Assembly (NCBI RefSeq): GCF_927312905.1
Contig: NZ_CAKMHQ010000052.1
Coordinates: 1-62,340, forward strand
Direction of reading: 5' to 3'
DNA from: Candidatus Nitrotoga sp. 1052
GTDB lineage: Bacteria > Pseudomonadota > Gammaproteobacteria > Burkholderiales > Gallionellaceae
Length of the DNA stretch: 62,340 nt
Both the position numbers and the translations under genes were made by a program. The notes beneath the pieces were generated by a model. The model did not search any database. It saw only the letters and a program-made list of their open reading frames with translations, and was not told where the DNA came from. This document shows positions 29,902 to 38,279 of the stretch, piece by piece; positions within the stretch are counted from its first letter, which is position 1, and each line of letters opens with the position of its first letter.

Positions 29902-30035
29902 CTGCATGGAGAACCATCGAGCGCCACGTCAAAATGAGTGTGGTTACCTGATTTCAAAGAAAGGGGACGCTACCCTTATTCGTAGCATGACGGACGATGT
30001 TAAAGGGTTTTAAAGTACGAGACCATGAGTAGCTG

Positions 30036-30250
30036 ATGTGTTTATTGAGCGGACTGTGGCTGCTCGCGCTGGTTCTGTTCAATTCGCTGGCTGTCGAGGC
30101 CCGTTATGTCGGCGGCGAGCCGCCCAATCAGTGCGCCGCGTGCGGCTGTGTGGTGTGCAACGCATCCAAGCAGTCTTCCCCCAGCGGCAGCGCGCCGTCG
30201 TACACGGAAGGCAACCTCGGGGACTGCTACAGCGGCGGTGAGTTACCGAA
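30036..30250 (+). pseudogene. N-terminal fragment of a second RHS-like gene
   Basis: The encoded FNSLAVEARYVGGEPPNQC and CGCVVCN parallel the first RHS protein's signal-peptide end and Cys-rich start (EARYIGGEPPNKC, CGC), including SGSAPSYTEGNLGD against SGSNPSYTEGSFGD. The similarity stops near 30245, where an istB fragment begins. It is therefore the truncated start of a duplicated RHS gene located immediately downstream of the intact one. An open frame runs on to 30530 but is a fusion of unrelated remnants. Confidence 0.75.
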
Positions 30251-30264
30251 TAGTGATTGGTCAG

Positions 30265-30479
30265 GTCTTGACATCACAATTTTTCGGACGGCGCAGGCCG
30301 GCATCAAGACACGCTTTACCACCGGTGCCGATCTGTTGCTGATACTGACCACCACGCATACCCAGAATCAGCTGAAGGGCGTTATGCACCGGGCCATCAA
30401 CAGCTATCGCTTGCTAATTATTGACGAAATCGGGTATCTACCGATGAACCGCGAACAGGCCAACCTGTGCTTTCAGGTG
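30265..30479 (+). pseudogene. IS21 istB fragment, copy 1
   Basis: It encodes TRFTTGADLLLIL, SYRLLIIDEIGYLPM and NREQANLCFQV, which match the central part of IstB, the AAA+ ATPase helper of IS21 transposition (Walker B is LLIIDEIGY). Walker A and the C-terminal part are missing. After 30479 a remnant of the next motif (RYEKG) occurs out of frame, so the gene is also frameshifted. It is about 88% identical by eye to the fragment at 33781-33993. Confidence 0.8.
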
Positions 30480-30570
30480 CGGCCCGCTACGAAAAAGGCC
30501 TCCGAAGCAGGCGTTCAACGCTTGAATTGAGTGGCGCGCGGTTTTTTGCGCGTCCCGCTCGAATGCAGAG

Positions 30571-30783
30571 TCAGGTTGCGATTTCAAGATATTCAACGAT
30601 GCTTGTCGGCTGTGGAATGGGTAAGCCATCTTCAATATGACCTTCGATGTGAAATTCAATTGCTTCACGAATTTCACGCTCAATTTCTTCGACGGTGAAA
30701 CCAGTCGCGACACAGCCAGGTAAATCCGGGACGTAGGCTGAGTAATTATTTTCTGCTTTTTCGACAACGATTGCATAACGCAT
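30571..30783 (-). CDS. hicB: HicB-family antitoxin
   Basis: A 70-residue HicB-type protein: MRYAIVVEKAENNYSAYVPDLPGCVATG forms the partial RNase-H-like fold (split here over its opening strands), followed by the helix TVEEIEREIREAIEFHIEGH. HicB neutralises the HicA mRNA interferase. It lacks a separate C-terminal DNA-binding domain, as short HicBs do. Its cognate hicA lies 3 bp upstream on the same strand but is broken (30787-30942), so this is an orphan antitoxin. The ATG has an AAGGGC ribosome-binding site inside the hicA end. Confidence 0.9.
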   Translation of the reverse strand: MRYAIVVEKAENNYSAYVPDLPGCVATGFTVEEIEREIREAIEFHIEGHIEDGLPIPQPTSIVEYLEIAT

Positions 30784-30786
30784 ATG

Positions 30787-30942
30787 TTAGCCCTTTAACT
30801 GTGCTTGTTTAAGTTTGCTATTCAATGTGCCGGGCGCTAAATCATTGCTTGGTTTTCAGGGCACTGTGACACGGCCACTTTTGACGGAATGCTTTAACTG
30901 ACGGTGGCTAGCACTCGTTGTGTCGAGATACCATCCATTTTT
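30787..30942 (-). pseudogene. hicA: Broken hicA toxin gene
   Basis: Translating this strand gives KNGWYLDTTSASHRQLKHS, then VKSGRVTVP, a TGA stop (30858-30856), and KPSNDLAPGTLNSKLKQAQ before LKG and TAA. This is the HicA double-stranded-RNA-binding fold with its catalytic histidine region (GSHRQ-like, here ASHRQ) and the DLAPGTL C-terminal signature. It lacks its first residues, which are replaced by methyltransferase sequence, and carries an in-frame stop plus a missing HP pair in the VPHP region. No active toxin can be made. Confidence 0.75.
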
Positions 30943-31322
30943 AGCATAACTATAATAATTACATCAATATATGAATTTGAAAGTCTCCCGTTATCACCCT
31001 CATGGCCTTTATTTTTTCCGCCTACAGAAAAATCTGGGCACGGCGGTCCGCCGATAAATCCAACAGATAAATACTTTGATTTTGCCAATTTCATATGAGA
31101 GGACAGAGTCCTTTTTTGGGTTGTCAAAAACACGTCAATAGATTCCTGACTGTAACCAAATTGAGGGGCCTCTTTACCCAGACACTCTCGACTGAATTTG
31201 TACGCGCTCATGAATTCAGGATTAATTTCATTGACGAAAACAATGTCAAAGCCCGCATTTTCAAAGCCAATATCCAGAAACCCAGCGCCAGAGAAAAAAG
31301 AAAAAACAGCATGTTTGTTCAT
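30894..31322 (-). pseudogene. Truncated C5-cytosine DNA methyltransferase
   Basis: The frame encodes the N-terminal third of a C5 methyltransferase: motif I FSFFSGAGFLDIGFENAGFD, the NEINPEF motif II, and motif IV GGPPCPDFSVGG with the catalytic cysteine, then GHEGDNGRLSNSYIDVII. Normal enzymes continue for 200 or more residues with motifs VI-X. Here the sequence switches at about 30955 into hicA-like DNA read in another frame. The remnant begins 8 bp after the toxin stop codon of the upstream TA pair. It is presumably non-functional. Confidence 0.8.
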
Positions 31323-31330
31323 AAATTTGA

Positions 31331-31654
31331 TTATTTAACGCGTTTTGCTGCCGCTTGATATGCGGCATTGTCTTCTCGCTTGCCTACCGCCAGCACCAAC
31401 ACGACCAATTCATCGCCTTCGACCACGTAAACCAGACGGTATCCTTGCTTGAGCAGCTTGACTTTGTAGCAGCCCGCCAATTCCCGGTGCAGGAGCGCGC
31501 CGGGTACATGCGGGTTTTGCAGGCGTTTTGCCAGCAGCGGTTTGAGTGCCTGTTTGATTGAACCGTCCAGCGCCTGCCATTCGCGCCAGGCATCCGGCAC
31601 GAATTTGAGGCGGTATTTTACTGTTGGCTTGCGCTCGACCTGCCTAGAGGTCAT
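31331..31654 (-). CDS. RelE/ParE-family toxin
   Basis: A 107-residue RelE-superfamily protein: KYRLKFVPDAWREWQALDGSIKQ (read as two adjoining segments), KRLQNPHVPGALLHRELAGCYKVKLLKQGYRLVY and VVLVLAVGKRED match RelE-type mRNA interferases that cut mRNA in the ribosomal A site. Basic residues expected in the active site (the RLVY Arg and the KR near the end) are kept. The start overlaps the antitoxin stop by 11 bases, the typical coupling of relBE-like modules. It appears intact. Confidence 0.9.
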   Translation of the reverse strand: MTSRQVERKPTVKYRLKFVPDAWREWQALDGSIKQALKPLLAKRLQNPHVPGALLHRELAGCYKVKLLKQGYRLVYVVEGDELVVLVLAVGKREDNAAYQAAAKRVK

Positions 31655-31901
31655 CCAGCGTTACCTCGATAGCGTGGTCTTTTTGTTTTAGGCGTTCCTT
31701 GGCCACGCGCACGAGACGCAAGTCGTTGATCTCTTCCAGCATGGCTTCATAGCAGTCCGGCGGCACCATATAAAAGGCGGGTTTGTTGTGGCTGAGCACG
31801 GCGACAGCGCGTCCGCCCGATTCCCTGAGTGCCTCATTGGGATTCTTTTTGAATTCCGTCATGCTTACCGAGAGGTCGGAAAGTATCGTTTCCATTGCCA
31901 T
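31644..31901 (-). CDS. Phd/YefM-type antitoxin
   Basis: An 85-residue antitoxin of the Phd/YefM fold: ILSDLSVSMTEFKKNPNEAL at the N-terminal DNA-binding end, AVAVLSHNKPAFYMVPPDCYEAML in the middle, and an acidic disordered tail (AIEVTLDDL) for toxin binding. It is the first gene of the pair with the RelE-type toxin. AAGGAGC provides the ribosome-binding site and lies within the palindromic operator at 31913-31942, so repressor binding would block transcription of the whole module. Confidence 0.9.
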   Translation of the reverse strand: MAMETILSDLSVSMTEFKKNPNEALRESGGRAVAVLSHNKPAFYMVPPDCYEAMLEEINDLRLVRVAKERLKQKDHAIEVTLDDL

Positions 31902-31912
31902 TTTATAGCTCC

Positions 31913-31942
31913 TTAATTAGCTCATATTACAGAGCCAATTAA
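31913..31942. promoter_or_regulatory. Palindromic operator of the toxin-antitoxin module
   Basis: TTAATTAGCTC (31913-31923) and GAGCCAATTAA (31932-31942) are inverted repeats with 10 of 11 matches, 12-41 bp upstream of the antitoxin ATG. This is the position and form of the autoregulatory site bound by Phd/YefM antitoxin-toxin complexes. The assignment is inferred from position and symmetry. Confidence 0.7.
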
Positions 31943-32179
31943 GCCTGCTGAAATAACTTTAGTCAAGCGTTACTAAAGCATCGTGCTTTAACTTGCGCTG
32001 ATCATGACTTGGATAGACAAACTTCACCAAGTTCGAAGGCACCTGTATCGCACACAACAAACGGATTGTTCTGTGGCTATGCTGGGCGCGGAAATAGTGT
32101 GATTTATAGAGGCGCCCTCAATCTGTTGCGCATACGGCTGTGCATTCTGAACGATACCCGTGACATTCTTCTTCGACGT

Positions 32180-32207
32180 AAAAAAGGGGCACTTACGCCC
32201 CTTTTTT
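32180..32207. terminator. Bidirectional rho-independent terminator
   Basis: AAAAAAGGGGC (32180-32190) and GCCCCTTTTTT (32197-32207) pair perfectly around a 6-base loop. A- and T-runs on both sides make it work in both directions. It sits in the 650-bp gap between the TA module and the IS110 element, in which I see no gene. A frame at 32009-32344 on the plus strand runs through the hairpin and is not convincing. Confidence 0.85.
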
Positions 32208-32344
32208 GTTTAACATTTATAGCAAATATTTACCTGGCGAGATGCACGCTTACTATCTTGTTCAGCAAGATGACGCTTGCGCAGAACAGTATTGGGTCTA
32301 CCATCGTATTTTGCAGGATGACAGGCCACAGAACCATAGTTTAA

Positions 32345-32547
32345 TATAGCAAACGGACGGGGATGTGGCTCATGGGGTCAGCGGCTGGGATTCTGGTTCG
32401 CTAGACTTGAAATGCCGTCCCCGTCCTCCTGCATCATCCGGTGTGTCGTTCGGGATGGTGCCGATCTGAAGATTGTGGCTCTGTATGTAGACGAGACCGG
32501 CGGATGATTTATCGGTTTAGTCGTAATCATATGGAGGCCCCATTATT
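32345..32547 (+). ncRNA. Candidate IS110 bridge RNA region (left end of element)
   Basis: The 200 bp before the transposase form two long-range stems: GGACGGGG (32355-32362) with CCCCGTCC (32419-32426), and ATCATCCG (32433-32440) with CGGATGAT (32501-32508). The second is strengthened by CCGGT/ACCGG with a small bulge. Between the arms are loops of about 60 bases. IS110-group elements express a bridge RNA with two internal loops from exactly this region, where one loop pairs with target and the other with donor DNA. Transcription and exact ends are inferred, not seen. Confidence 0.55.
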
Positions 32548-33759
32548 TTGAATAATACCCCACAAATTTATGTCAGTGTTGATATAGGTTGTCGGCAGCA
32601 CAGTGTGGCAATAGGCCTGTCCAATGGCGATCTACTGGATGAGTTTGCTATCCTCCACCGCCCGGAAGGTTTTAAACAATTATTTGAGCGCATCGAGCAT
32701 CATCGCCAACATCATGGTGGTGCAGTAGCGGTAGCAATGGAAGGCTACAATGGCTATGCCCGCCCTTTGGACAGTCTGGTTAAGGTGCGTGGTTATCAAC
32801 TTTACAACATCAATAATCTGAAGCTGGCTCGCTTCAAGGAAATCTTTCCGGCTGCGGCCAAGAATGACCGCATTGATGCCTGTAAAGGCCTGGAGCTATT
32901 CCAGCTGCGAGATCACCTGCCGTTGGCCAAAGATGTTCTCCAGGAGATCATGCCGACACCACGAGAAAACGACATGCTCACACGTCTGAGTCGCCGTCGT
33001 CGTGCTTTGGTGGATGAAAAGAGCCGCTTGCAAAGTCGTCTTCAGGGCGACCTTCACGCAGTTTGCCCGGGTCTGTTAGACATCACAAACGATGCTGATA
33101 ATCTTTGGTTCTTACGCTTTATCACCAGCGTTAACCAATTGACAAAGCTGTCACGTCTGCGCTTATCTACCTTGCTAAAGATTCCTGGTGTGGGCCGCAA
33201 GTACGCCGGTGATATTAGCGCATGGCAATCTCATGCGTCATTTAGTCATGAAGTGGGATGGGTGGGAGAAATGATCATTGAAGATACCCGGCGCATCTTG
33301 GCACTCAAAGACGACATCAAAGCGTTGGAGTTGCGTTGCAAGACGTTAATGCAAGAATCCCAAGCTGCCCAGTTAATTGACAGTATTCCAGGGTTTGCTG
33401 TGATCTGTGCTTCAGAGTTGGCGGGTGAGATTGGCACCATTGACCGGTTTGCTAGCGAGCGCAGTCTGGCACTTTATTTGGGAATGGCCAACCTTGATAA
33501 CAGCTCAGGGAAGTTTCGCGGTTCAAAAGCACCGCAACATGTCAACAAACGAGCTAAAAGCGCGATGATGGCCGCTATAGACAAGCATCGAAAATGCGTA
33601 CCTGAATCACAGTGTTACTATGAGAAAAAACGGATTGAGGGGAAATCACATAATCAGGCAAGTCGGGCGCTTGGCCGACAGCTTTGCCGTATTATATTCA
33701 GAATGCTGAAACAAAATCGTGCCTATGAGATGCGTACAAGAATCAAAGAAAATACTTGA
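32548..33759 (+). mobile_element. IS110-family transposase (second, different element)
   Basis: A 403-residue DEDD transposase only distantly similar to the one at 7132. RuvC-like residues are seen in YVSVDIGCRQHS, AMEGYNGYARP and AKNDRIDACKG. The C-terminal Tnp_20 domain has DSIPGFAVICASELAGEIG and NLDNSSGKFRGSKAP with the catalytic-type serine. The start is TTG at 32548 behind GGAGG (32533-32537); the nearby ATG is out of frame. The gene looks intact. The element adjoins an istB fragment at 33781, so its right end lies between 33760 and about 33780. Confidence 0.92.
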
Positions 33760-33780
33760 AAATTCCAGCGGGATGTTCAA

Positions 33781-33993
33781 GTCTTGACATCACTATTTTA
33801 GGGCGGCGTAGGCCGGCATCAATACATGCTTTACCACCGTTGCCGATCTGTTGCTGTACTAACCACCACGCATACCCAGAATCAGCTGAAGAACGTCATG
33901 TACCGGGCCGTTAACAGTTACCGCCTGCTAATCATTGACGAAATCGGGTATCTGCCGATGAACCGCGAGCAGGCCAATCTGTTCTTTCAGGTG
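33781..33993 (+). pseudogene. IS21 istB fragment, copy 2
   Basis: Same central IstB segment as at 30265: THTQNQLKNVMYRAVNSYRL then LLIIDEIGYLPM and NREQANLFFQV, ending at the same base. Upstream codons are disrupted by small indels. Both copies start at GTCTTGACATCAC and end at TTTCAGGTG. The following 230 bp to leuA (33994-34232) hold no supported gene; an AT-rich stretch near 34195-34215 may belong to the leuA promoter or leader. Confidence 0.75.
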
Positions 33994-34232
33994 ATCGTGC
34001 CCGCTGTAGAGCAGAGAGCGAATATTGCGTAAGCAAACAAAAGTCGTTATATTCCAACTATGCACTTCTCTCGCCACATCTCGCAATTGCACTCTACATC
34101 CAGCCTTCTGGCTGCGTTGCTGCTGCGCGTCGCGCGCTAAATATACATCCCCATCGTTTTGAAGCAAGCGGCATCCGGCCGGATTTTATTCGTCTGGATC
34201 GTGCGAATTAAATAATTGCAATGGAGTCCAGC

Positions 34233-35768
34233 ATGAAAGAAAAATTAATAATATTTGATACTACCTTGCGCGATGGCGAACAAAGCCCGGGCGCGTCCAT
34301 GACTAAGGAAGAAAAGATCCGCATCGCACGGCAATTGGAAAAGCTGGGCGTTGATGTTATCGAGGCAGGGTTCGCTGCTGCCAGTCCGGGCGACGCAAAT
34401 GCAGTCCGCAGTGTTGCGCAAACCATCGAGAGTTCTACGATTTGCTCGTTGGCGCGTGCCACTGAAAGCGATGTTCGCGCTGCCGGTGAAGCGATCAAGC
34501 CAGCCAAGTCTGGTCGCATTCACATCTTTATCGCTACTTCACCCATCCACATGAAAATGAAGTTGCGTATGCAGCCCGACCAAGTGGTGGAAGCGGCTGT
34601 GAAGGCGGTGAAGCTCGCACTGGAATATACCGACGACATCGAATTTTCTGCCGAGGATGCGGTGCGCTCGGAAATGGATTTTCTCGTCCGAATTTTTGAT
34701 GCAGTGATTCAAGCGGGAGCGAAGACCCTAAACGTGCCGGATACTGTTGGTTACAGCATCCCGGTTTTGTGGGGCGAGCGCATCAGACAGTTGATCGAAC
34801 GCGTGCCGAATTCCGGGAAAGTAGTGTGGTCCACCCATTGCCACAACGATCTCGGTATGGCGGTAGCCAATTCTCTTGCTGCCGTAATGAACGGTGCGCG
34901 CCAGGTGGAATGCACCATCAACGGCTTAGGTGAGCGTGCTGGAAATGCTAGCCTGGAAGAAATCGTGATGGCGGTGAAGACACGCCGCGATGTATTTAGT
35001 TGCGATTCGCGCATAGACACCACGCAGATCGTGCCGACTTCCAAACTTGTGTCCAGCATCACCGGTTATCCGGTGCAGCCTAACAAGGCGATTGTCGGCG
35101 CGAATGCTTTTGCGCATGAATCCGGCATTCATCAGGATGGTGTGCTCAAGCACCGCGAGACTTACGAAATTATGCGTGCCGAAGATGTTGGCTGGAGCAC
35201 GAACAAATTGACCCTGGGCAAACTTTCCGGTCGCAACGCGTTCCGCACCCGTTTGCAGGAACTTGGCATCGTGCTCGAAAACGAGGAGGTGGTGAACGAT
35301 GCATTTGCCCGTTTCAAAGAATTGGCTGACCGCAAGCGTGAAATTTTTGATGAGGACTTGCAAGCATTGGTCAGTGAAAGCGTGGTAGCGCAAGTTAGCG
35401 AGCATTATCGCTTGGTATCCATGCGCGCGCATTCGGAAACTGGCCTTTTGCCTTTGGCACAGGTGCGATTGAATGTGGGCGGAAAGGAATTAGTCGCCGA
35501 GGCGCAGGGAGGTGGGCCGGTAGATGCGACGTTCAAAGCCATCGAGCAGATCGTGCAAAGTGGCACCGAATTGCAACTTTATTCGGTAAATAACATCACC
35601 AGCGGTACAGATGCACAGGGCGAAGTGACCGTGCGGCTATCCAAGGGCGGTCGCATAGTCAATGGCCAAGGTGCAGACACTGATATCGTGGTAGCTTCCG
35701 CCAAGGCCTATTTGCATGCGTTGAATAAATTGGACAATGAAGCGGAGCGTGCGCATCCGCAGGTGTAA
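34233..35768 (+). CDS. leuA: 2-isopropylmalate synthase
   Basis: A 511-residue enzyme catalysing the first committed step of leucine synthesis (2-oxoisovalerate plus acetyl-CoA). The catalytic TIM barrel starts with [18 protein letters not shown], has [17 protein letters not shown] with metal-binding His residues, and [13 protein letters not shown]. The C-terminal LeuA allosteric domain (about residues 390-510) senses leucine; [19 protein letters not shown] is visible there. The start MKEKLIIFD at 34233 follows GGAG by 6 bases and matches homologues; an ATG 12 bases upstream is less likely. A terminator follows at 35795. Confidence 0.96.
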   Translation: MKEKLIIFDTTLRDGEQSPGASMTKEEKIRIARQLEKLGVDVIEAGFAAASPGDANAVRSVAQTIESSTICSLARATESDVRAAGEAIKPAKSGRIHIFIATSPIHMKMKLRMQPDQVVEAAVKAVKLALEYTDDIEFSAEDAVRSEMDFLVRIFDAVIQAGAKTLNVPDTVGYSIPVLWGERIRQLIERVPNSGKVVWSTHCHNDLGMAVANSLAAVMNGARQVECTINGLGERAGNASLEEIVMAVKTRRDVFSCDSRIDTTQIVPTSKLVSSITGYPVQPNKAIVGANAFAHESGIHQDGVLKHRETYEIMRAEDVGWSTNKLTLGKLSGRNAFRTRLQELGIVLENEEVVNDAFARFKELADRKREIFDEDLQALVSESVVAQVSEHYRLVSMRAHSETGLLPLAQVRLNVGGKELVAEAQGGGPVDATFKAIEQIVQSGTELQLYSVNNITSGTDAQGEVTVRLSKGGRIVNGQGADTDIVVASAKAYLHALNKLDNEAERAHPQV

Positions 35769-35794
35769 TTTACCGATTGGCTTCTGGCATGGAG

Positions 35795-35822
35795 CGGCAC
35801 GTCAGTAGGCGTGCCGTTTTCC
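35795..35822 (+). terminator. Rho-independent terminator of leuA
   Basis: CGGCACG (35795-35801) pairs with CGTGCCG (35810-35816), followed by TTTT. It lies 27 bp after the leuA stop. Confidence 0.85.
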
Positions 35823-35907
35823 TTCTGCTCCTGCACACACAAAGAGCTCAATGCTAATTGACTTTCATGGATACGGTGCAAGCATATTGCTATAAACTTA
35901 AATTTAC

Positions 35908-37329
35908 CTACGAAAGTTGCACTTCAGAGTTGTATCCGGCATTTTTAAAAAACTCGAACGTTGCATCGTCGCCGCAATGAGCTACATTAAACCTGAACCA
36001 AGGTGAGGATTCCTGGTGGGGCCGGAACATGTTTCCGGGAGCGAGCATGATTCCCTCTTTTGCAGCTAGGCTTGCAATTTCAGCCGCGTTGCTTTGGTCA
36101 TTCAGTTTTGCCCAAACGAACATCCCTCCTTCCGGTTCGCAATAAAGCGTAAAGCCAAGGTTTTCGAGTTTTGCAATCGTGTTTTGTCGAGCCAGTTGCA
36201 ATTTTGCTCGAAGCTTGTCCAGATGCTTTCGATAATGACCGTCAGTCAGGAGCTGATATATCAGTCGTTCGCTCACTTCCGAAGTAGTAAGACCAGTCAA
36301 AAGCTTAACATCACAGAGGCTCTCTGCGATTTCTCGGTTACATGCGAAATATCCAACACGCAGACTGGCTGAGACCGATTTCGAGAAGCTGCTTACATAG
36401 ATCACCCGATTGAGCTGGTCGAGCGTAGCAAGACGAGTCGCCGTCGCAGGATGGAAATCACCATATATGTCATCTTCAACCAGCATCATGTCGTACTTTT
36501 CGGCCAGCTGAAGCATGCGATGAGCAACTGGTTGACTAATGCTGGCACCGGTCGGATTATGCAAAATCGTATTGGTAAAAAAGAGCTTAGGATGATGTTC
36601 TTTGATCAACGTTTCCATCGCAATGGTGTCAGGCCCATCTTGGTTCCATGGTACCCCGACGATTTTGGCGCCAAATGATTTCAGCCCTCCAAAAAGTATG
36701 AAATATCCCGGATCATCGACCAATACAGCGTCCCCTGGCCGCACGAAGTAACGGGTTACGAGATCCATCGCATGCGTCACTCCTGTGGTCAGGATGATCT
36801 GCGAAGTATCCGCTACAACGCCGATAATGGACAATTTTCTTTGAAGTAGATCCCTCAGGGGTAAGTAACCACCAGGCGTGCCATAGGCAGTAAGGAACTC
36901 CCCATCTTTCAGTGACAATGCCCTCAAGCTTTTTTTGATGCCTGTTTCTACCATCCATGAGGCTGGAAGCCACCATGCTCCGGGCATCGTCTTGCAAGCA
37001 CGATCCTTAAGCGAATTCCTTAACAACCAAACGACATCTATTACGCTATCGAGTTTGTATGCCGCTTCCGATGAATCGCGAGGTGTAGGACGAGATGAAA
37101 CATAAAATCCAGAACCTTGCCTCGAATGTAGATATCCCATTGCCACCAGCTTGTCATATGCCTGGACAACAGTGAAGCGGCTTACCCCTTGGTTTTGAGC
37201 AAATCTTCGTATCGAAGGCATGCGCGCACCCGACCGAATTGCCCTGTCATCTATCATTTTTTTGACGGCATTGGCGATCTGGTCAATCAGCGGTAAAGGA
37301 TTGTTTGAATCTAAACTTAACATTGGCAT
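35908..37329 (-). CDS. MocR-type transcriptional regulator (GntR HTH plus aminotransferase domain)
   Basis: A 473-residue regulator. The first 75 residues are a GntR winged helix (IDQIANAVKKMIDDRAIRSG, MPSIRRFAQNQGVSRFTVVQ, GYLHSRQGSGFYV). After a linker comes a fold-type I aminotransferase domain (about residues 120-470) with the PLP lysine in SSFSKSVSASLRVGY and HNPTGASISQPVAHR. MocR proteins use PLP and an amino acid or vitamer as signal. It is divergent from the small membrane protein at 37508, with a likely operator between them at 37341-37380, so it probably controls that gene and perhaps the downstream transporter. Confidence 0.93.
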   Translation of the reverse strand: MPMLSLDSNNPLPLIDQIANAVKKMIDDRAIRSGARMPSIRRFAQNQGVSRFTVVQAYDKLVAMGYLHSRQGSGFYVSSRPTPRDSSEAAYKLDSVIDVVWLLRNSLKDRACKTMPGAWWLPASWMVETGIKKSLRALSLKDGEFLTAYGTPGGYLPLRDLLQRKLSIIGVVADTSQIILTTGVTHAMDLVTRYFVRPGDAVLVDDPGYFILFGGLKSFGAKIVGVPWNQDGPDTIAMETLIKEHHPKLFFTNTILHNPTGASISQPVAHRMLQLAEKYDMMLVEDDIYGDFHPATATRLATLDQLNRVIYVSSFSKSVSASLRVGYFACNREIAESLCDVKLLTGLTTSEVSERLIYQLLTDGHYRKHLDKLRAKLQLARQNTIAKLENLGFTLYCEPEGGMFVWAKLNDQSNAAEIASLAAKEGIMLAPGNMFRPHQESSPWFRFNVAHCGDDATFEFFKNAGYNSEVQLS

Positions 37330-37340
37330 GGTTACTGAAC

Positions 37341-37380
37341 CAGTACAGGTTGGTCAAATATAAAAACAACTGTACCTGTA
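37341..37380. promoter_or_regulatory. Putative MocR operator
   Basis: TACAGGT (37344-37350) and ACCTGTA (37374-37380) are inverted around an AT-rich spacer, both overlapping GTAC cores (CAGTAC and CTGTAC). The site is immediately upstream of the mocR start and in the divergent promoter region. MocR-family regulators usually bind repeated half-sites beside their own gene. Assignment by position and symmetry only. Confidence 0.5.
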
Positions 37381-37507
37381 TTGTCAGATTATTGTCCAGT
37401 AATGTAACAGCTGAGAGATAGGGATGAATATAAAATATCTCTTACGTAACTGGCACCTATAAAAGCCTTTAAAAAAAGAGTAGTTTGATTGAAAAGGAGT
37501 AATAAAA

Positions 37508-37963
37508 ATGAATTCTCGATACGCTAAAGGATTTATTGCTGTGTTGACTGGCATGGCACTAAATTATTTGGGAGATAAAGCGCTGGGGGTCAATATCGAA
37601 ATATTTACTGGCATCTCCACCTTTACTTTTGCCTGGATGATAGATATATTTTTGGTACCTTTCATCGTGGGTTTGGCGGTGTCCTGGATTTTTGGTCTAG
37701 GCGGAAAATGGTTGGCTTGTTTACCTCCACTGTTTGTACGCTGCATCAGTTTTGTCTATCTAACCTATTTCGAAAATCCATCTACAGATGTAGACATGTT
37801 TTTTCAAGTCCCCCTTGCTTACTGGGGACCCTGTCTCATTCTGGTAGTAGAAGCTGCCAATTTTGGAGGAATTATCGGAGAAGTTTTGAAAGGTGTATAT
37901 CGTCGTCCGAACAAAGGGAATGGGGAAGTAAGTTTGACTGCCACCCAAAAAGTAACCCTTTGA
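37508..37963 (+). CDS. Unknown 151-aa membrane protein, divergent from mocR
   Basis: Hydrophobicity suggests four membrane segments: FIAVLTGMALNYLG, WMIDIFLVPFIVGLAVSWIF, WLACLPPLFVRCISFVYL and WGPCLILVVEAANFGGIIG, ending in a basic, soluble tail (KGVYRRPNKGNGE). I recognise no family. AAAAGGAG is a good ribosome-binding site 8 bases before the ATG. Base composition is AT-richer than the core genes. Divergent placement from a MocR regulator suggests it is part of its regulon, possibly a transporter component or modulator (inference). Confidence 0.7.
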   Translation: MNSRYAKGFIAVLTGMALNYLGDKALGVNIEIFTGISTFTFAWMIDIFLVPFIVGLAVSWIFGLGGKWLACLPPLFVRCISFVYLTYFENPSTDVDMFFQVPLAYWGPCLILVVEAANFGGIIGEVLKGVYRRPNKGNGEVSLTATQKVTL

Positions 37964-38102
37964 TCCTTTGTTTAGTGAATTTATTTTAATCAGCATTCGT
38001 CAGGGCAGCACACTGCATATGGAAAACTGCCCCTTTAAGCTTGACTAAATGTAGTTTTAATAAAGGAATCCACCTGTAAGTCATTAGAAAGGATAAGTAA
38101 CC

Positions 38103-38279
38103 ATGTTAAAATCATTTCTGCCATATTTTATTCTATGTTCAATTATAGCCATCAATCTCAGCGCAATCACAGTAGTGCTGCAAATGGATTTAATTGACAC
38201 TTCGATCACTGCTAAAACCATTTCATGGATATTAACTGCATGCGCATGGTCTTTGGTATACGTTTATCGTAACCGATAG
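38103..38279 (+). CDS. Small two-segment membrane protein (58 aa)
   Basis: A complete frame starting MLKSFLPYFILCSIIAINLS with AAAGGAT about 8 bases upstream. Two hydrophobic segments (residues 4-27 and about 38-53, ISWILTACAWSLVYVY) and a basic end (RNR) suggest a hairpin membrane protein. No homologue is recognised. It lies 139 bp after the unknown four-segment protein on the same strand, so it could belong to the same MocR-controlled unit. Confidence 0.55.
   Translation: MLKSFLPYFILCSIIAINLSAITVVLQMDLIDTSITAKTISWILTACAWSLVYVYRNR

Noticed and set aside
32009-32344. Plus-strand frame of 111 codons between the TA module and the IS110 element
   Set aside because: It runs through a perfect bidirectional terminator and has no family-like sequence.
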